Below, one piece after another: positions 9,398 through 18,619 of a DNA stretch of 44,548 bases. The position numbers were made by a program, and so were the translations under genes. Location: NCBI GenBank assembly GCA_023554245.1, contig JAMJQL010000048.1, positions 1 to 44,548 of the forward strand, written 5' to 3'. The notes under the pieces are model-generated. The model searched no databases and was not told the origin of the DNA. It was given only the letters and a program-made list of their open reading frames with translations. Source of the stretch: Gemmatimonadota bacterium. Its GTDB lineage: Bacteria > Gemmatimonadota > Gemmatimonadetes > Palauibacterales > Palauibacteraceae. Each line of letters starts with the position of its first letter. The stretch's first letter is position 1.

Positions 9398-9770
9398 CCA
9401 GCACACGATTGGTGGCGTCGAGAACGGCGGCCGCTGCGCCGTGGACGAGCGTTTCGCGGACCGGCACCGCGCCGACGAAGCGCCGCAGCGCGTCCCCTTC
9501 CTGCTCCCGGAGGACGACGAGGATCACGTCGGCGTCGAAAGCGTGGATGCGCTTGACCCCGAGCAGCCGGAAGCGGGTCTTGCCGAGCCCGGCGTGAATC
9601 GCCGCCAGTGTGGCCTCGGCGGCGAGGCGCAATTCGACGGTTTCGGTCCCGACCCCGTCGGCCTCTCCCCGCTCGGTCCGATCGGCGATCTCGAGCTCTA
9701 CCACGACGTGAGCGTGGGAGCCGCGGTCGCGTTCGACCTCTGCACTCGTCAGCTTCAAACGCACGTCCAT
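9378..9770 (-). CDS. Conserved small protein resembling a stand-alone LeuA-type regulatory domain
   Basis: About 130 residues from the ATG at 9770 (MDVRLKLTSAEVERD). The layout, a beta strand with a TERGEADGVG-like turn, an amphipathic helix (LAAEATLAAIHAG), a strand pair (VKRIHAFDADVILVVLR), then RFVGAVPVRET and a closing helix ending VLDATNRVLA, resembles the C-terminal leucine-sensing (LeuA_dimer) domain of 2-isopropylmalate synthase. The likeness is by eye and no catalytic domain is attached. A longer start at 9851 (MGVGSL) or 9977 is possible; the 9770 start has an AGG-containing upstream site and begins the folded part. It is convergent with glgB and divergent from rsmE. Function unknown; a small-molecule binding or dimerisation role is inference. 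Confidence 0.65.
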   Translation of the reverse strand: MDVRLKLTSAEVERDRGSHAHVVVELEIADRTERGEADGVGTETVELRLAAEATLAAIHAGLGKTRFRLLGVKRIHAFDADVILVVLREQEGDALRRFVGAVPVRETLVHGAAAAVLDATNRVLAGSPKP

Positions 9771-9975
9771 GCCTTCGCCTGGAGTCTCCGTGGGATCCAC
9801 ACCTTCAATCGGTCCGGTAGGCCGGGACTTCGTCAAGGACCCAACTCCCATTTCCCAGTGATCGGATATGTCCGCTACAGAGTGCGGGCTCGGAGCGGCC
9901 GGGGAAAGGGGAGACCTGCCGAATAGGTGCTCGCGTGTCTGGCGCCGGCGGGAAACCCGGCAGCAGATTCCCTGC

Positions 9976-10749
9976 ATGACTGGGGATCAGGAGGGACGGC
10001 CATTCTCGTTCTACCATGAGGGTGTAGCCGCTCGGGACGCAGGCGAGATCGTACTTCTCGATGAGGAGGAGACCCGTCACCTTCGGTCCTTGAGGCTGGA
10101 AGAGGGCGAGACGGTCGTCCTCACCGACGGCCGGGGCCACATGCGTAGCGCACGCCTGGGGAGAGTCAGAGGCCGCCAGCGGGAGGCGCTGCTCCTCGAG
10201 ACCTGCCGGCCACCCGAAGGCATGGCCCTGGAACTCGCCGTGGCGGTCGGCAACCGCAACCGGATGTTGTGGCTCGTCGAGAAGGCGACGGAATTCGGAG
10301 TGCCGGTCATCTCGCTGGTGGAGACCGAGCGCTCGAAATCGGTATCGGACGCCGGTCGGTCGGAGGCCTTTCGGGTGAAGGCGCAGCGCCGGGCGCTCGC
10401 TGCCATGAAGCAGAGTGGAGGCGCCCGGCTGCCCGAGATCCACGCCCCGGTGGAATTGATGGAGTTCGTGGTTGGCTTCTCGGCCCGGGAGACTGGCACC
10501 CCCATACTCCTCGATCGGAGCGGACCCCGACTCGCAACACGCCTTGCGACGGCAATGGATCCCCTGACCGTGCTGGTCGGGCCCGAGGGCGGGCTGACGG
10601 ACGGAGAGGTCCGGAACTGCGTCGAGGCAGGATTCCTCATGGCCGGGCTCGGGCCCACCGTGCTGCGGTTCGAGACCGCAGCGCTGGCAGCGGTTGCGGT
10701 GGTAGCGCAGAGAGCGGTATCGGAGACGGGGCGGGTCGACTGCGAGTGA
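9976..10749 (+). CDS. rsmE: 16S rRNA (uracil-1498-N3)-methyltransferase
   Basis: SPOUT-family methyltransferase that methylates U1498 in the decoding region of 16S rRNA with SAM. The 257-residue product has the N-terminal PUA-like domain with EEETRHLRSLRLEEGE (substrate side), then the knot region: VEKATEFGV, MKQSGGARLPEI, LVGPEGGLTDGE and LGPTVLRFETAALAAV, all diagnostic. Start: ATG at 9976 begins close to the family's usual N-terminus, though no good ribosome site precedes it; the frame is open back to 9868. First gene of the long plus-strand run that continues to rsmA at 23611; the next gene follows after 59 bases. Confidence 0.93.
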   Translation: MTGDQEGRPFSFYHEGVAARDAGEIVLLDEEETRHLRSLRLEEGETVVLTDGRGHMRSARLGRVRGRQREALLLETCRPPEGMALELAVAVGNRNRMLWLVEKATEFGVPVISLVETERSKSVSDAGRSEAFRVKAQRRALAAMKQSGGARLPEIHAPVELMEFVVGFSARETGTPILLDRSGPRLATRLATAMDPLTVLVGPEGGLTDGEVRNCVEAGFLMAGLGPTVLRFETAALAAVAVVAQRAVSETGRVDCE

Positions 10750-10808
10750 GCCGGGCGCCGATCTGGCAGGCCCCGGCCCACGGACAGCCAAAACCAGGGA
10801 GACGACTC

Positions 10809-11153
10809 ATGAGCAACGACTGCCTGTTCTGCAGGATCGCGGCGGGGGAGATTCCTTCCGAAATCGTCGCGGAAGGCGAGGGCTGGCTGGCATTCCGGGA
10901 CATTCAGCCGCAGGCTCCGGTGCACCTTCTCGTCATTCCGCGCGAGCATGTCGAGAGCGCGGCCGAACTCGATTCAGTTCCTGCTCTGGGCGGGGAACTG
11001 CTCCAGGCGGTGGCCCGGGTAGCAACTCAGGAGGGCCTGCACGACGAGGGCTTTCGGGTGGTGACCAACGTCGGAGAACGCGCGGGGCAGAGCGTCATGC
11101 ACCTGCACTTCCACGTTCTGGGCGGGCGACGCATGCACTGGCCGCCGGGTTGA
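10809..11153 (+). CDS. HIT-family (HINT-like) nucleotide-binding protein
   Basis: Small histidine-triad hydrolase, probably splitting purine phosphoramidates such as adenylated lysine or other AMP conjugates. The 114-residue product matches the bacterial HinT form: CLFCRIAAGEIPSEIV near the N-terminus with a Cys pair (C5, C8), HLLVIPREHV, and the triad MHLHFHVLGGR with H98, H100 and H102. The ATG at 10809 has AGGGAGA eight bases upstream. It sits between rsmE and mutS2 (10-base gap), a housekeeping context that says little about its substrate. Confidence 0.95.
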   Translation: MSNDCLFCRIAAGEIPSEIVAEGEGWLAFRDIQPQAPVHLLVIPREHVESAAELDSVPALGGELLQAVARVATQEGLHDEGFRVVTNVGERAGQSVMHLHFHVLGGRRMHWPPG

Positions 11154-11163
11154 CGCTCGAAGT

Positions 11164-13641
11164 ATGCGAGAACCAGCAGCAACCGGGGATCGATCGAGTC
11201 GTGGCGTCTCATTGGATCGCATCGACTGGAACGAGGTGCTCGACCGGATCGCGCAGGCTGCGACATCGGAACTGGGAGCCGAGCACGTACGCGGACTGCT
11301 CCCCGCCACGGATCCCGCGGAGGCTGAGCGGCGGCTCGATCTGGCCGATCAGATGGTCGGTCTGCTGCTCAAACTGGACTGGTCGCCGCCGGTAATTCCG
11401 GACTGCCGGCCCGCGGTCCGGCGACTGGAAATCGAAGGCTCGGTCCTCGACATCGGTGAACTCGCCGAGCTGGCCACACTGCTGGGGGGCTCCCGGAGCG
11501 CTCGTTCTCACCTGCGCAGGTTTCCCGAGGAGCTTCCGGCGCTGACGGAACTGGGTGGACGGTTGATCAAGGAACCCTCTCTCCAGTCCGAGATCACCTC
11601 GGTGATCGACGAAGGTGGCTCGATTCGGGATTCTGCTTCTCCCGACCTCCGGAAGATCCGTCGAGGGATCCGATCCGCACGTTCACGGCTGGTGACGAAA
11701 CTCGAGAGCTTCGCGCGCGGCCTTCCGGACCGGATTCGGCTCAACGATGCCTCGATCACGATCCGCGCCGGCCGGTACTGCATCCCGATCCGTCGGGAAG
11801 GCAGATCGGAGGTCGGCGGTATCGTACACGACGAATCCGCGACTCATCAGACGGTTTTCGTCGAGCCTCCGCTCGCCATCGAGCCGATGAATCGGCTTGC
11901 CGAGCTCGAGAGGGAAGAGGGCCGTGAGATCGCCCGGATTCTGGCCGCCCTGACGGAAACGGCACGCCCGCACGCAGGGGAGCTTCAAACGACGCTGGAT
12001 GCGCTGGCAGAGGCGGATTCGCTCTTTGCCCGCGCGCGGTGGACGCTGAACCATGGAGGGACACGTCCCGAGTTCCTCGCCGATGGAGCCCCCGAATCGT
12101 CGGACCTCGTCCTCAGACTGGTGGCCGCTCATCATCCTCTGCTGGTCGGATCCGCGGAGCCCTCGGTACCGTTCGATCTCGACCTCTACGCAGGCGAGAC
12201 GGTTCTGCTGATCAGCGGTCCGAACGCGGGCGGTAAGACGGTCCTCCTCAAGACGATCGGGTTGACCTGTCTCCTCGCTCAGGCCGGAGTCCTGCCACCG
12301 GTGGGGCCCGGAACGAGGCTCCCCGTATTCGAGCGACTCTTCGCCGTGATCGGGGACGAGCAATCGATCTCCGCCTCGCTCTCCACCTTCAGCGCGCAGG
12401 TAAGCGGCGTCAGACTGACTCTGGAAGGATCGGACGCGAACTCCCTCGTGCTTCTCGACGAGATCGGCTCGAGTACCGATCCCTCCGAGGGAGCGGCACT
12501 CGCGGCGGCCGTGCTGAGCCGCCTGGCAGGGCAGGCCGGACTCACCGTGGCCACGACTCACCTCGGCGCGCTGAAGGCTCTCGCGACGGAAGACGACCGA
12601 ATCGTGAACGCGTCCCTTCAATTCGATACCCGGCTGCTACGTCCCACCTTTCGTCTGGTACGGGATCGCCCCGGCAGGAGCTACGCCATCGAGATCGCTA
12701 CCCGCCTCGGCCTTCCCGATGACGTGATTCAGGAGGCGCAGTCACGGATCGGCGCAGGAGACCGTGGCATCGAGGCGCTTCTCGCCGAACTCGAGAAGCG
12801 GGAAGCCGAACTCTCATCTCTGACGGCGGCAGCACAGGTCGAAGAACGGAGGATCAGAGAACGGGAGGCACGGCTGTCGGCTTCCGAGGCGCGGGCGGTC
12901 GAGGCCGAGCGCCGCCTGGAGCGTGAGGGGCGAGCCAGGGCGGAGGAGTACCTGCGGGAGGCACGCCGTTCCGTCGCGGAGGAGATTCGACGACTTCGGG
13001 CAGAGTTCCGCCGCGCCGCGAGTGACGCTCATCCCGCGATCGCCGAGAAGGAAGCCGCGCGGGTCCGCGCACGGGTCGAATCCCTGTTCAAGGAGGCGAA
13101 GCGTCCCGCGGGTGCGAGCGAGGGGAGTGCACCGGCCGGGCCTGCGAATCAGCCGGCCGGTGTTATTCGACCGGGCGATCACGTTCGTTCGAAGTCCCTG
13201 GGCGTCGAAGGGGTCGTGGCCGAAGTGCGTGGCGAACGGGTGATCCTGGACGCCGATGGCGTGAGATTGGACGTACCTCTGACCGACACGGAGCGTACGA
13301 CCCGTTCGGGTGGGCCTCGAAGGCAGGTCCGGGCGCAGACCGCAAACCAGCCGAGCTCCACCGCATCGGATCTTCCCGACATGCTCGCGCGGCCCGAAGT
13401 CGACCTGCGGGGTCTCCGGGTCGACGAGATCGAGCAGGCGCTGCTTCCGGCCGTGGACGCCGCTCACGTCGTCGATCTCCCCTCTCTTCGGATCATCCAC
13501 GGAAAGGGCACTTTTGCGCTGCGAGAGGAGGTCGGACGCCTGCTGGCGGGGGACCGACGCATCGATCGCCTGCGCCCCGGAGGTTTCGAGGAGGGGGGAT
13601 CCGGAGTTACCGTAGTCGAGTTCCAGCGGGGTGGAGACTGA
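11164..13641 (+). CDS. mutS2: Endonuclease MutS2 (recombination/ribosome-quality factor)
   Basis: MutS-like ATPase without mismatch-recognition domains; in other bacteria it suppresses homologous recombination or splits stalled, collided ribosomes. The 825-residue product has the core/clamp region, the ABC-type ATPase with Walker A GPNAGGKT (352-359) and Walker B LLDEIGSSTDP (about 430-440), a long charged coiled coil (about 520-640), a KOW-like linker (GDHVRSKSLGVEGVV) and a C-terminal Smr nuclease domain (about 746-825) with VDLRGLRVDE and HGKG (779-782). Length is typical. Start ATG 11164 lies 10 bases after the HIT stop with a poor ribosome site, suggesting coupling to that gene. dnaG follows after 13 bases. 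Confidence 0.95.
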   Translation: MREPAATGDRSSRGVSLDRIDWNEVLDRIAQAATSELGAEHVRGLLPATDPAEAERRLDLADQMVGLLLKLDWSPPVIPDCRPAVRRLEIEGSVLDIGELAELATLLGGSRSARSHLRRFPEELPALTELGGRLIKEPSLQSEITSVIDEGGSIRDSASPDLRKIRRGIRSARSRLVTKLESFARGLPDRIRLNDASITIRAGRYCIPIRREGRSEVGGIVHDESATHQTVFVEPPLAIEPMNRLAELEREEGREIARILAALTETARPHAGELQTTLDALAEADSLFARARWTLNHGGTRPEFLADGAPESSDLVLRLVAAHHPLLVGSAEPSVPFDLDLYAGETVLLISGPNAGGKTVLLKTIGLTCLLAQAGVLPPVGPGTRLPVFERLFAVIGDEQSISASLSTFSAQVSGVRLTLEGSDANSLVLLDEIGSSTDPSEGAALAAAVLSRLAGQAGLTVATTHLGALKALATEDDRIVNASLQFDTRLLRPTFRLVRDRPGRSYAIEIATRLGLPDDVIQEAQSRIGAGDRGIEALLAELEKREAELSSLTAAAQVEERRIREREARLSASEARAVEAERRLEREGRARAEEYLREARRSVAEEIRRLRAEFRRAASDAHPAIAEKEAARVRARVESLFKEAKRPAGASEGSAPAGPANQPAGVIRPGDHVRSKSLGVEGVVAEVRGERVILDADGVRLDVPLTDTERTTRSGGPRRQVRAQTANQPSSTASDLPDMLARPEVDLRGLRVDEIEQALLPAVDAAHVVDLPSLRIIHGKGTFALREEVGRLLAGDRRIDRLRPGGFEEGGSGVTVVEFQRGGD

Positions 13642-13654
13642 TCCAAGGCGGTAG

Positions 13655-15502
13655 ATGGTAAGCGACGCACTGGTCGAGGAGATTCGAGAACGAGCTGAGA
13701 TCGTCGAGCTCCTCGGCGAGTACATGCCTCTCAAGCGTTCCGGGCGAACGTGGCGCGGGCCCTGTCCCCTTCATGGGGGCGAGGGCCCGAACTTTTCGGT
13801 GGATCCAGCGCGGAATCTGTTCAAGTGCTTCGTGTGCGGCGAAGGCGGCGACGTCTTCGCCTTCTTCATGAAGCATCTCGGCCTCGACTTCCCCTCGGCC
13901 GTCCGGCACGTAGCCTCCCGGGTCGGCATGGAAGTCCCCGAAGACCGGGAGGTACGCGATGACCCCTTCGGGCCACTCCGTGAGGTAGTTGCGTTCGCGG
14001 AGGAGTGGTTCAGGGAGCGCCTGCAGGAAGAGAATGAGGGGGATCGTGCCCGGACCTACCTCGCCGGACGCGGTTTTCGAGAGGAAGACGTCGAGCGGTT
14101 CGGCCTCGGCTGGGCCCCCGACCGGTGGCGGGGACTCAGGGAAGCGGCCGCGGGTCGCGGCATTAGTGACGACCAGCTGCTGGAGGCCGGTCTCCTGGCC
14201 ACGAGCGAGCGGGCGGAGGAACCGTACGATCGTTTCAGGGGCAGGCTGATCTTCCCGATCCACGATCTCCGCGACCGACCCGTCGCATTCGGCGGGAGAA
14301 TCCTCTCGGCGGAGTCGGATGCGGTTCCGAAGTACATCAACTCTCCGGAGAGCCCGATATTTCACAAGGGCCGCACGCTCTACGGGCTCGTCTGGGCGCG
14401 TCACGAAATCCGCAGGGAGGACGCGTCGATCCTGAGCGAAGGCTACATGGATGCGCTCGCCCTGCACCGGCACGGCTTCGCCACCGCCGTCGCACCGCTC
14501 GGTACCTCGCTGACGACGGAGCAGGCCGAGCTTCTGGGACGCTACGGCCGGAAGGTGTTCCTGCTCTACGACAGCGACGACGCCGGTCTCAAGGCGACGT
14601 TCCGGGCGGGCGACACGCTTCTGGCTTCCGGCCTGCATCCCATGGTCGTGACACTTCCGCAGGGCGAGGATCCGGATTCGCTGCTGCAATCGGAAGGACC
14701 GGGCGCACTGACTCGGCTGATCGGCGATGCCGTCGATGTGCTCGAGCGGAAGCTGCAGATCCTCGAGCGCCACGGACTGCTCGACAGCATCGAGGGTCGT
14801 CGCAGAGCCGTGGACGGTCTGCTCAGCACCCTTCGCGCGGTCCGGGACCCTGCGCTGCAGGACCTGTATCTGGCACGGGCTGCGGAGCGGACCGGTGTCA
14901 GGAGGGAGACACTGGTTCGCGAGGTGGCCAGAGCGCGGTCCGAGCTCGATTCTCGCGAACGGTCGAGGCGAGCCCCTTCAAGCGGCGGATCAACCGCGAC
15001 GCACGACACGGGCGAGGCGGGGACGGGATTCCGATCCGAAGCCGACGCAGCCGCCGAGCGCGGCCTGCTGTTGCTGTTCCTGCGCGACCGGTCGCTGATC
15101 GAGCGATCGGTCGAACGGGGTCTTTCACCGGGCCACTTTCGGCAGCCGGGTCTGCGCTCCATCTATTCAGCCCTCCTCGAGTCCGACCCGGAGCAGGGAA
15201 CGGCGTCGATCGCCGAGACCCTGGAGCCGGAGCAGGGAGGGATGATGCGCCGGTTGCTGAAGGACTCTACCGAATTAGTTCACCCGGGCGACGTGTACGA
15301 GGAAGCGCTCAGGCGGCTGTTGCACCGCGAGCGACTCGAACGCCTGGGCCAGATCGACCGTGAGCTGGACCTGGCGGACGCCGAGCAGGCGCGCCAGCTC
15401 CTCGCCGAGAAGTCGGATATCGCCAGGGAGCTCAGAGCCGCTGGAGTACCGCTGAGCTTCGTGAGAAACTACGCCGTCCGAACGATCGGGTCGGCTGGAT
15501 GA
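13655..15502 (+). CDS. dnaG: DNA primase
   Basis: Makes RNA primers for replication at the fork, acting with the DnaB helicase. The 615-residue product has the CHC2 zinc finger (C37, H40, C58, C61; CPLH then CFVC), the RNA-polymerase/TOPRIM domain with SEGYMDAL (Glu262) and YDSDDAG (Asp306, Asp308, Asp309), VAPLGTSLT between them, a variable linker rich in Ser/Arg, and a helicase-interacting C-terminal domain. The usual EKTPSF after the zinc ligand is GEGPNF, a variant I associate with Gemmatimonadota. ATG at 13655 has an AAGG-type site. Between mutS2 and a zinc-ribbon coiled-coil gene; no rpoD follows, unlike the classical macromolecular-synthesis operon. Confidence 0.96.
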   Translation: MVSDALVEEIRERAEIVELLGEYMPLKRSGRTWRGPCPLHGGEGPNFSVDPARNLFKCFVCGEGGDVFAFFMKHLGLDFPSAVRHVASRVGMEVPEDREVRDDPFGPLREVVAFAEEWFRERLQEENEGDRARTYLAGRGFREEDVERFGLGWAPDRWRGLREAAAGRGISDDQLLEAGLLATSERAEEPYDRFRGRLIFPIHDLRDRPVAFGGRILSAESDAVPKYINSPESPIFHKGRTLYGLVWARHEIRREDASILSEGYMDALALHRHGFATAVAPLGTSLTTEQAELLGRYGRKVFLLYDSDDAGLKATFRAGDTLLASGLHPMVVTLPQGEDPDSLLQSEGPGALTRLIGDAVDVLERKLQILERHGLLDSIEGRRRAVDGLLSTLRAVRDPALQDLYLARAAERTGVRRETLVREVARARSELDSRERSRRAPSSGGSTATHDTGEAGTGFRSEADAAAERGLLLLFLRDRSLIERSVERGLSPGHFRQPGLRSIYSALLESDPEQGTASIAETLEPEQGGMMRRLLKDSTELVHPGDVYEEALRRLLHRERLERLGQIDRELDLADAEQARQLLAEKSDIARELRAAGVPLSFVRNYAVRTIGSAG

Positions 15503-15539
15503 GTTCCGGGTGACTGCCCGGACTGGAGCGAATGAACAG

Positions 15540-16262
15540 ATGACGGAGAGCGTGATCGTGAGTGAAGTCGTGGATGACCTGCTGTCGTTGCAGGAGCTGG
15601 ACGGGGCGATCGCCCGAAGTCGAGTAGAGCTTCAGGAGCTTGATGAGGAAGCCAGGCTGCTGGAGGAGAGCCTCGAGGCTCTCCGGCGCCGCGAGTCGGA
15701 GGCGGAAGTCAGAGTCGACGGGGCCGACCGGCAGCTGCGTCAGGCGGAGCGTACGGTCCAGGCCGGCCGCGCCACCGTGAAACGACTTCAGGAGCGGGCG
15801 CAGGAAGTCATCAACCAGCGAGCTCATCTCGCTGCCCGGACTGAAATGGATGCGGCCAGACAGAATCTCGACGCGGCCGAGACGGCGATGCTCGAGGCCA
15901 TGCAGGAGCAGGAGAAGTACCGGGCCGCCAGACAGGCCATCGTGGACGAGCTGGCGCAAGAGGAGGCGGCCGCGCAGGAGAGGCTCACGGAGATCGAGCG
16001 CCGGAAAACGGAGCTGGAGGACGAAGTCGCCATTCAGGGCGACCGCCGGGAGAATCGGGCCCTGCGCATCGACGACTCCGTGCGGGCTCTCTACGATCGG
16101 GTGCGCACCGGTCGAACGACCAGCGCTCTCGCGCCGGTGATCGACGGAGTGTGCGGCCATTGCTTCACGTCGATCCCGAAGCAGCGTCAGGCCGAGATCC
16201 GGGGCGGGCGGAATCTGATCGTTTGCGAGACGTGCGGGGTCATTCTGCACGCGGACCGCTGA
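15540..16262 (+). CDS. Coiled-coil protein with C-terminal C4 zinc ribbon
   Basis: A 240-residue protein of the CT398/HP0958-like family (zinc-ribbon PF02591 type). Residues about 8-175 are nearly unbroken heptad-rich helix (LEESLEALRRRESEAEVRVD and following), and the tail has two Cys pairs, CGHC and CETC, forming a zinc ribbon. Related proteins bind RNA or act as adaptors for sigma-54/flagellar or secretion partners, but the role here is not fixed. ATG 15540 (MTESVIVSE) has GGAG 11 bases upstream; a GTG at 15510 would add ten residues. It lies between dnaG (37-base gap) and recJ (34-base gap). Confidence 0.85.
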   Translation: MTESVIVSEVVDDLLSLQELDGAIARSRVELQELDEEARLLEESLEALRRRESEAEVRVDGADRQLRQAERTVQAGRATVKRLQERAQEVINQRAHLAARTEMDAARQNLDAAETAMLEAMQEQEKYRAARQAIVDELAQEEAAAQERLTEIERRKTELEDEVAIQGDRRENRALRIDDSVRALYDRVRTGRTTSALAPVIDGVCGHCFTSIPKQRQAEIRGGRNLIVCETCGVILHADR

Positions 16263-16296
16263 GCGCCCCGAGCCCTCGAGCGACCGTCGCCCCGTC

Positions 16297-18027
16297 GTGA
16301 GCGGCGCGGGGTCGGAGTTTCACGACTGGCGTCCGGCGCCGGCGATGCCACTGGAGCGAGTTGAAAGCCTCGCGGCCCGGCTCCAGTGTCCTCCGGCTTT
16401 CGCTCGACTGCTGCTCAGCCGAGGACTGACCGAGGCTTCCGAGATCCGAGGATTTCTCGCACCTCGACTCCACGACCTTCACGATCCCTATCTGCTTCCC
16501 GACATGGAACTGGCGGTGCGGCGTGTCGAGTCGGCGATCGCGAAGGGCGAGAAGGTGCTGGTGCACGGCGACTACGACGCCGATGGCATGTCTGCCACGG
16601 CACTTCTGACGCTGGCACTGAGGCGAGCGGGAGCCGATGTCGAAAGCTTCGTGCCACACAGGACCCGCGACGGATACGATCTTTCGGAAGCGGGGCTCGT
16701 CCGGGCGGCCCGAATCGGGGCGTCGCTGATCGTCACGGCAGACTGCGGCGTGACAGCGGTCGATGCCGTGGCGCGCGCTCGCAGACAGGGCCGGGATGTC
16801 GTGGTTACGGACCACCACCGGCCCGGAGACCGCATGCCCGCGGCGCTCGCCGTAGTCAATCCAATGCGCCCGGACAACCGCTACCCGTTCCGGCCCCTGG
16901 CCGGTGTCGGTGTCGCATTCAAGCTGGTGCAGGCTCTGTTCGACCGGGCGGGGATCCCGGATGCAGAGGCGAACCAGCACCTGGACCTGGTCGCGATCGG
17001 AACGGTAGCCGACCAGATGCCGTTGCAGGACGAGAACCGGATCCTCGTGAAGGCCGGACTGCGCGCGCTCGCGCGGAGCAGAAAGCCCGGCGTGAGAGCA
17101 CTTCTCGAAAAGGCCGGTGTGACCGGTTCGGAGTCGATAGGGGCCGAGCAGATCTCGTATCGATTGGGTCCACGCTTGAATTCGGTGGGCAGGATGGGCT
17201 CGGCCGACTCGGGGCTGCAGCTGCTGGTCACGGAAGACCCGAGGGAGGCCGAGAGACTGGCGGGGTTCCTCGACCGACGGAACTCGGAGCGCCGCCTGGC
17301 CGACCAGCGTGTCTATGCCGAGGTCGAGACGCTCGTGGCGGAGCGATTCGATCCAGATGAGGATCGTGCGGTGGTCGTGTGGGGCGACGACTGGCACCCG
17401 GGGGTCATCGGAATCGTCGCCTCGAGGATCGTGGATGCCACGCGACGGCCTGCCATCGTCGTCTCCTTCGATGGCGAGATCGGCCGCGGCTCGGGGCGAT
17501 CGGTGGGCGGGTTCGAGCTGCATGCGGCCCTCGAGCAGCTCTCGAGTCAGCTCGAACGGTACGGCGGCCACCGAATGGCGGCCGGGCTCTCCATTCGACG
17601 GGAGCGGATGGAGAGCTTTGCGGACCGGTTCCTGGAAATCGCATCCCGGGAGATCGGACCCGAACCGGCCGTCGAAGCGGTCGCGGTCGATGTCGAGATC
17701 GCGGTGAGCGAGGTCGACCGGGATCTGATGACGTGGCTGGAACGCGCGGGCCCGTTCGGGGAAGGCAATCCGGCTCCGGTCTTCGTTTCGAGGGCAGTCA
17801 GGCTGCGGCAGAATCAGGCCGTTGGACCCGGCGGGGCTCACCTGCGATTCCTGATCGAGCAGCAGGGAGAACGCCTCGAGGGCATCGGATTCGGAGCAGG
17901 CTCACGACGAAGTGAGGCGGAGGAGACCGGCACCGTCGATGTAGCCTACCGGCTCGAGGAGAACCAGTGGAACGGACGCAGGCGAATCCAGGCCCAGCTC
18001 GTGGATTTCCGTCCCGCGACCGTTTGA
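16297..18027 (+). CDS. recJ: Single-stranded-DNA-specific exonuclease RecJ
   Basis: 5' to 3' single-strand exonuclease used in RecF-pathway recombination, mismatch and base-excision repair. The 576-residue product has the DHH-superfamily signature motifs: HGDYDADG (90-97), TADCG (147-151), TDHH (171-174), a DHHA1 domain with YGGHRMAAG (423-430 for GGHRMAAG), and a C-terminal OB-like domain (RRIQAQLVDFRP). Length is usual. Translation starts at a GTG (16297), 34 bases after the zinc-ribbon gene. rsmD follows after 37 bases. Metal-binding Asp and His residues are all present, so activity is expected. Confidence 0.95.
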   Translation: MSGAGSEFHDWRPAPAMPLERVESLAARLQCPPAFARLLLSRGLTEASEIRGFLAPRLHDLHDPYLLPDMELAVRRVESAIAKGEKVLVHGDYDADGMSATALLTLALRRAGADVESFVPHRTRDGYDLSEAGLVRAARIGASLIVTADCGVTAVDAVARARRQGRDVVVTDHHRPGDRMPAALAVVNPMRPDNRYPFRPLAGVGVAFKLVQALFDRAGIPDAEANQHLDLVAIGTVADQMPLQDENRILVKAGLRALARSRKPGVRALLEKAGVTGSESIGAEQISYRLGPRLNSVGRMGSADSGLQLLVTEDPREAERLAGFLDRRNSERRLADQRVYAEVETLVAERFDPDEDRAVVVWGDDWHPGVIGIVASRIVDATRRPAIVVSFDGEIGRGSGRSVGGFELHAALEQLSSQLERYGGHRMAAGLSIRRERMESFADRFLEIASREIGPEPAVEAVAVDVEIAVSEVDRDLMTWLERAGPFGEGNPAPVFVSRAVRLRQNQAVGPGGAHLRFLIEQQGERLEGIGFGAGSRRSEAEETGTVDVAYRLEENQWNGRRRIQAQLVDFRPATV

Positions 18028-18064
18028 ACGCTCCTGCCGTCGCGACCGCACGAGGCAGATCAGC

Positions 18065-18619
18065 ATGAGTCTCAGGCTCATAGCGGGCACGCTGGGAGGG
18101 CGGTACATCGCCGTGCCGCCGGGCCGCATTACGCGACCGACAGGTGCGAGGGTGAGAGAGGCCTGGTTCAATCTGCTCGGGGACCGGCTCGAGGGGGCTG
18201 CGGTGCTCGACCTGTTCGCCGGATCCGGGGCACTCGGCATCGAGGCATTGTCGCGCGGCGCAGCGGTCGTTCACTTCGTCGAACGGGATCGACGCGTGTT
18301 CGAGGTCTTGCGGCGCAACATCGAGAGTATGGGTGTGACGGAGCAGGCCGTATTGCATCGGCGAGATGTGTTCCGGTTTCTCTCGAGCAGCGAGGCGGCC
18401 GGGGTGTTCGACATCGCACTGGCCGACCCGCCTTACGATCACGGCCTCGCAGTCCGCCTGGTAGAGGAGTTTCGGAGCCGTCCGTTCGCGGAGCTGTTCT
18501 GCCTCGAGCACGGGGCGACAGAATCGATCGGCGGTTCCGCGGACCGGCAACGAAGGTATGGAGACACGGTGCTCTCGTTCTTCACGGCTCCGAAGGGAGG
18601 CAGAACCGGTGCAAGCTGA
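18065..18619 (+). CDS. rsmD: 16S rRNA (guanine-966-N2)-methyltransferase
   Basis: SAM-dependent methylation of G966 in 16S rRNA, near the P site. The 184-residue product begins with the family's RLIAGTLGGR and RPTGARVREAWFN segments, then the SAM pocket LDLFAGSGALGIEALSRGA and the catalytic ADPPYDHG (N6-type DPPY). The ATG at 18065 has a GAGG-containing site. It overlaps the next gene, coaD, by 11 bases; the rsmD-coaD pair is common across bacteria and supports both calls. Confidence 0.95.
   Translation: MSLRLIAGTLGGRYIAVPPGRITRPTGARVREAWFNLLGDRLEGAAVLDLFAGSGALGIEALSRGAAVVHFVERDRRVFEVLRRNIESMGVTEQAVLHRRDVFRFLSSSEAAGVFDIALADPPYDHGLAVRLVEEFRSRPFAELFCLEHGATESIGGSADRQRRYGDTVLSFFTAPKGGRTGAS

Noticed and set aside
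16240-17841. 533-codon minus-strand frame opposite recJ
   Set aside because: Shadow of recJ, Arg/His/Pro-rich, no motifs.
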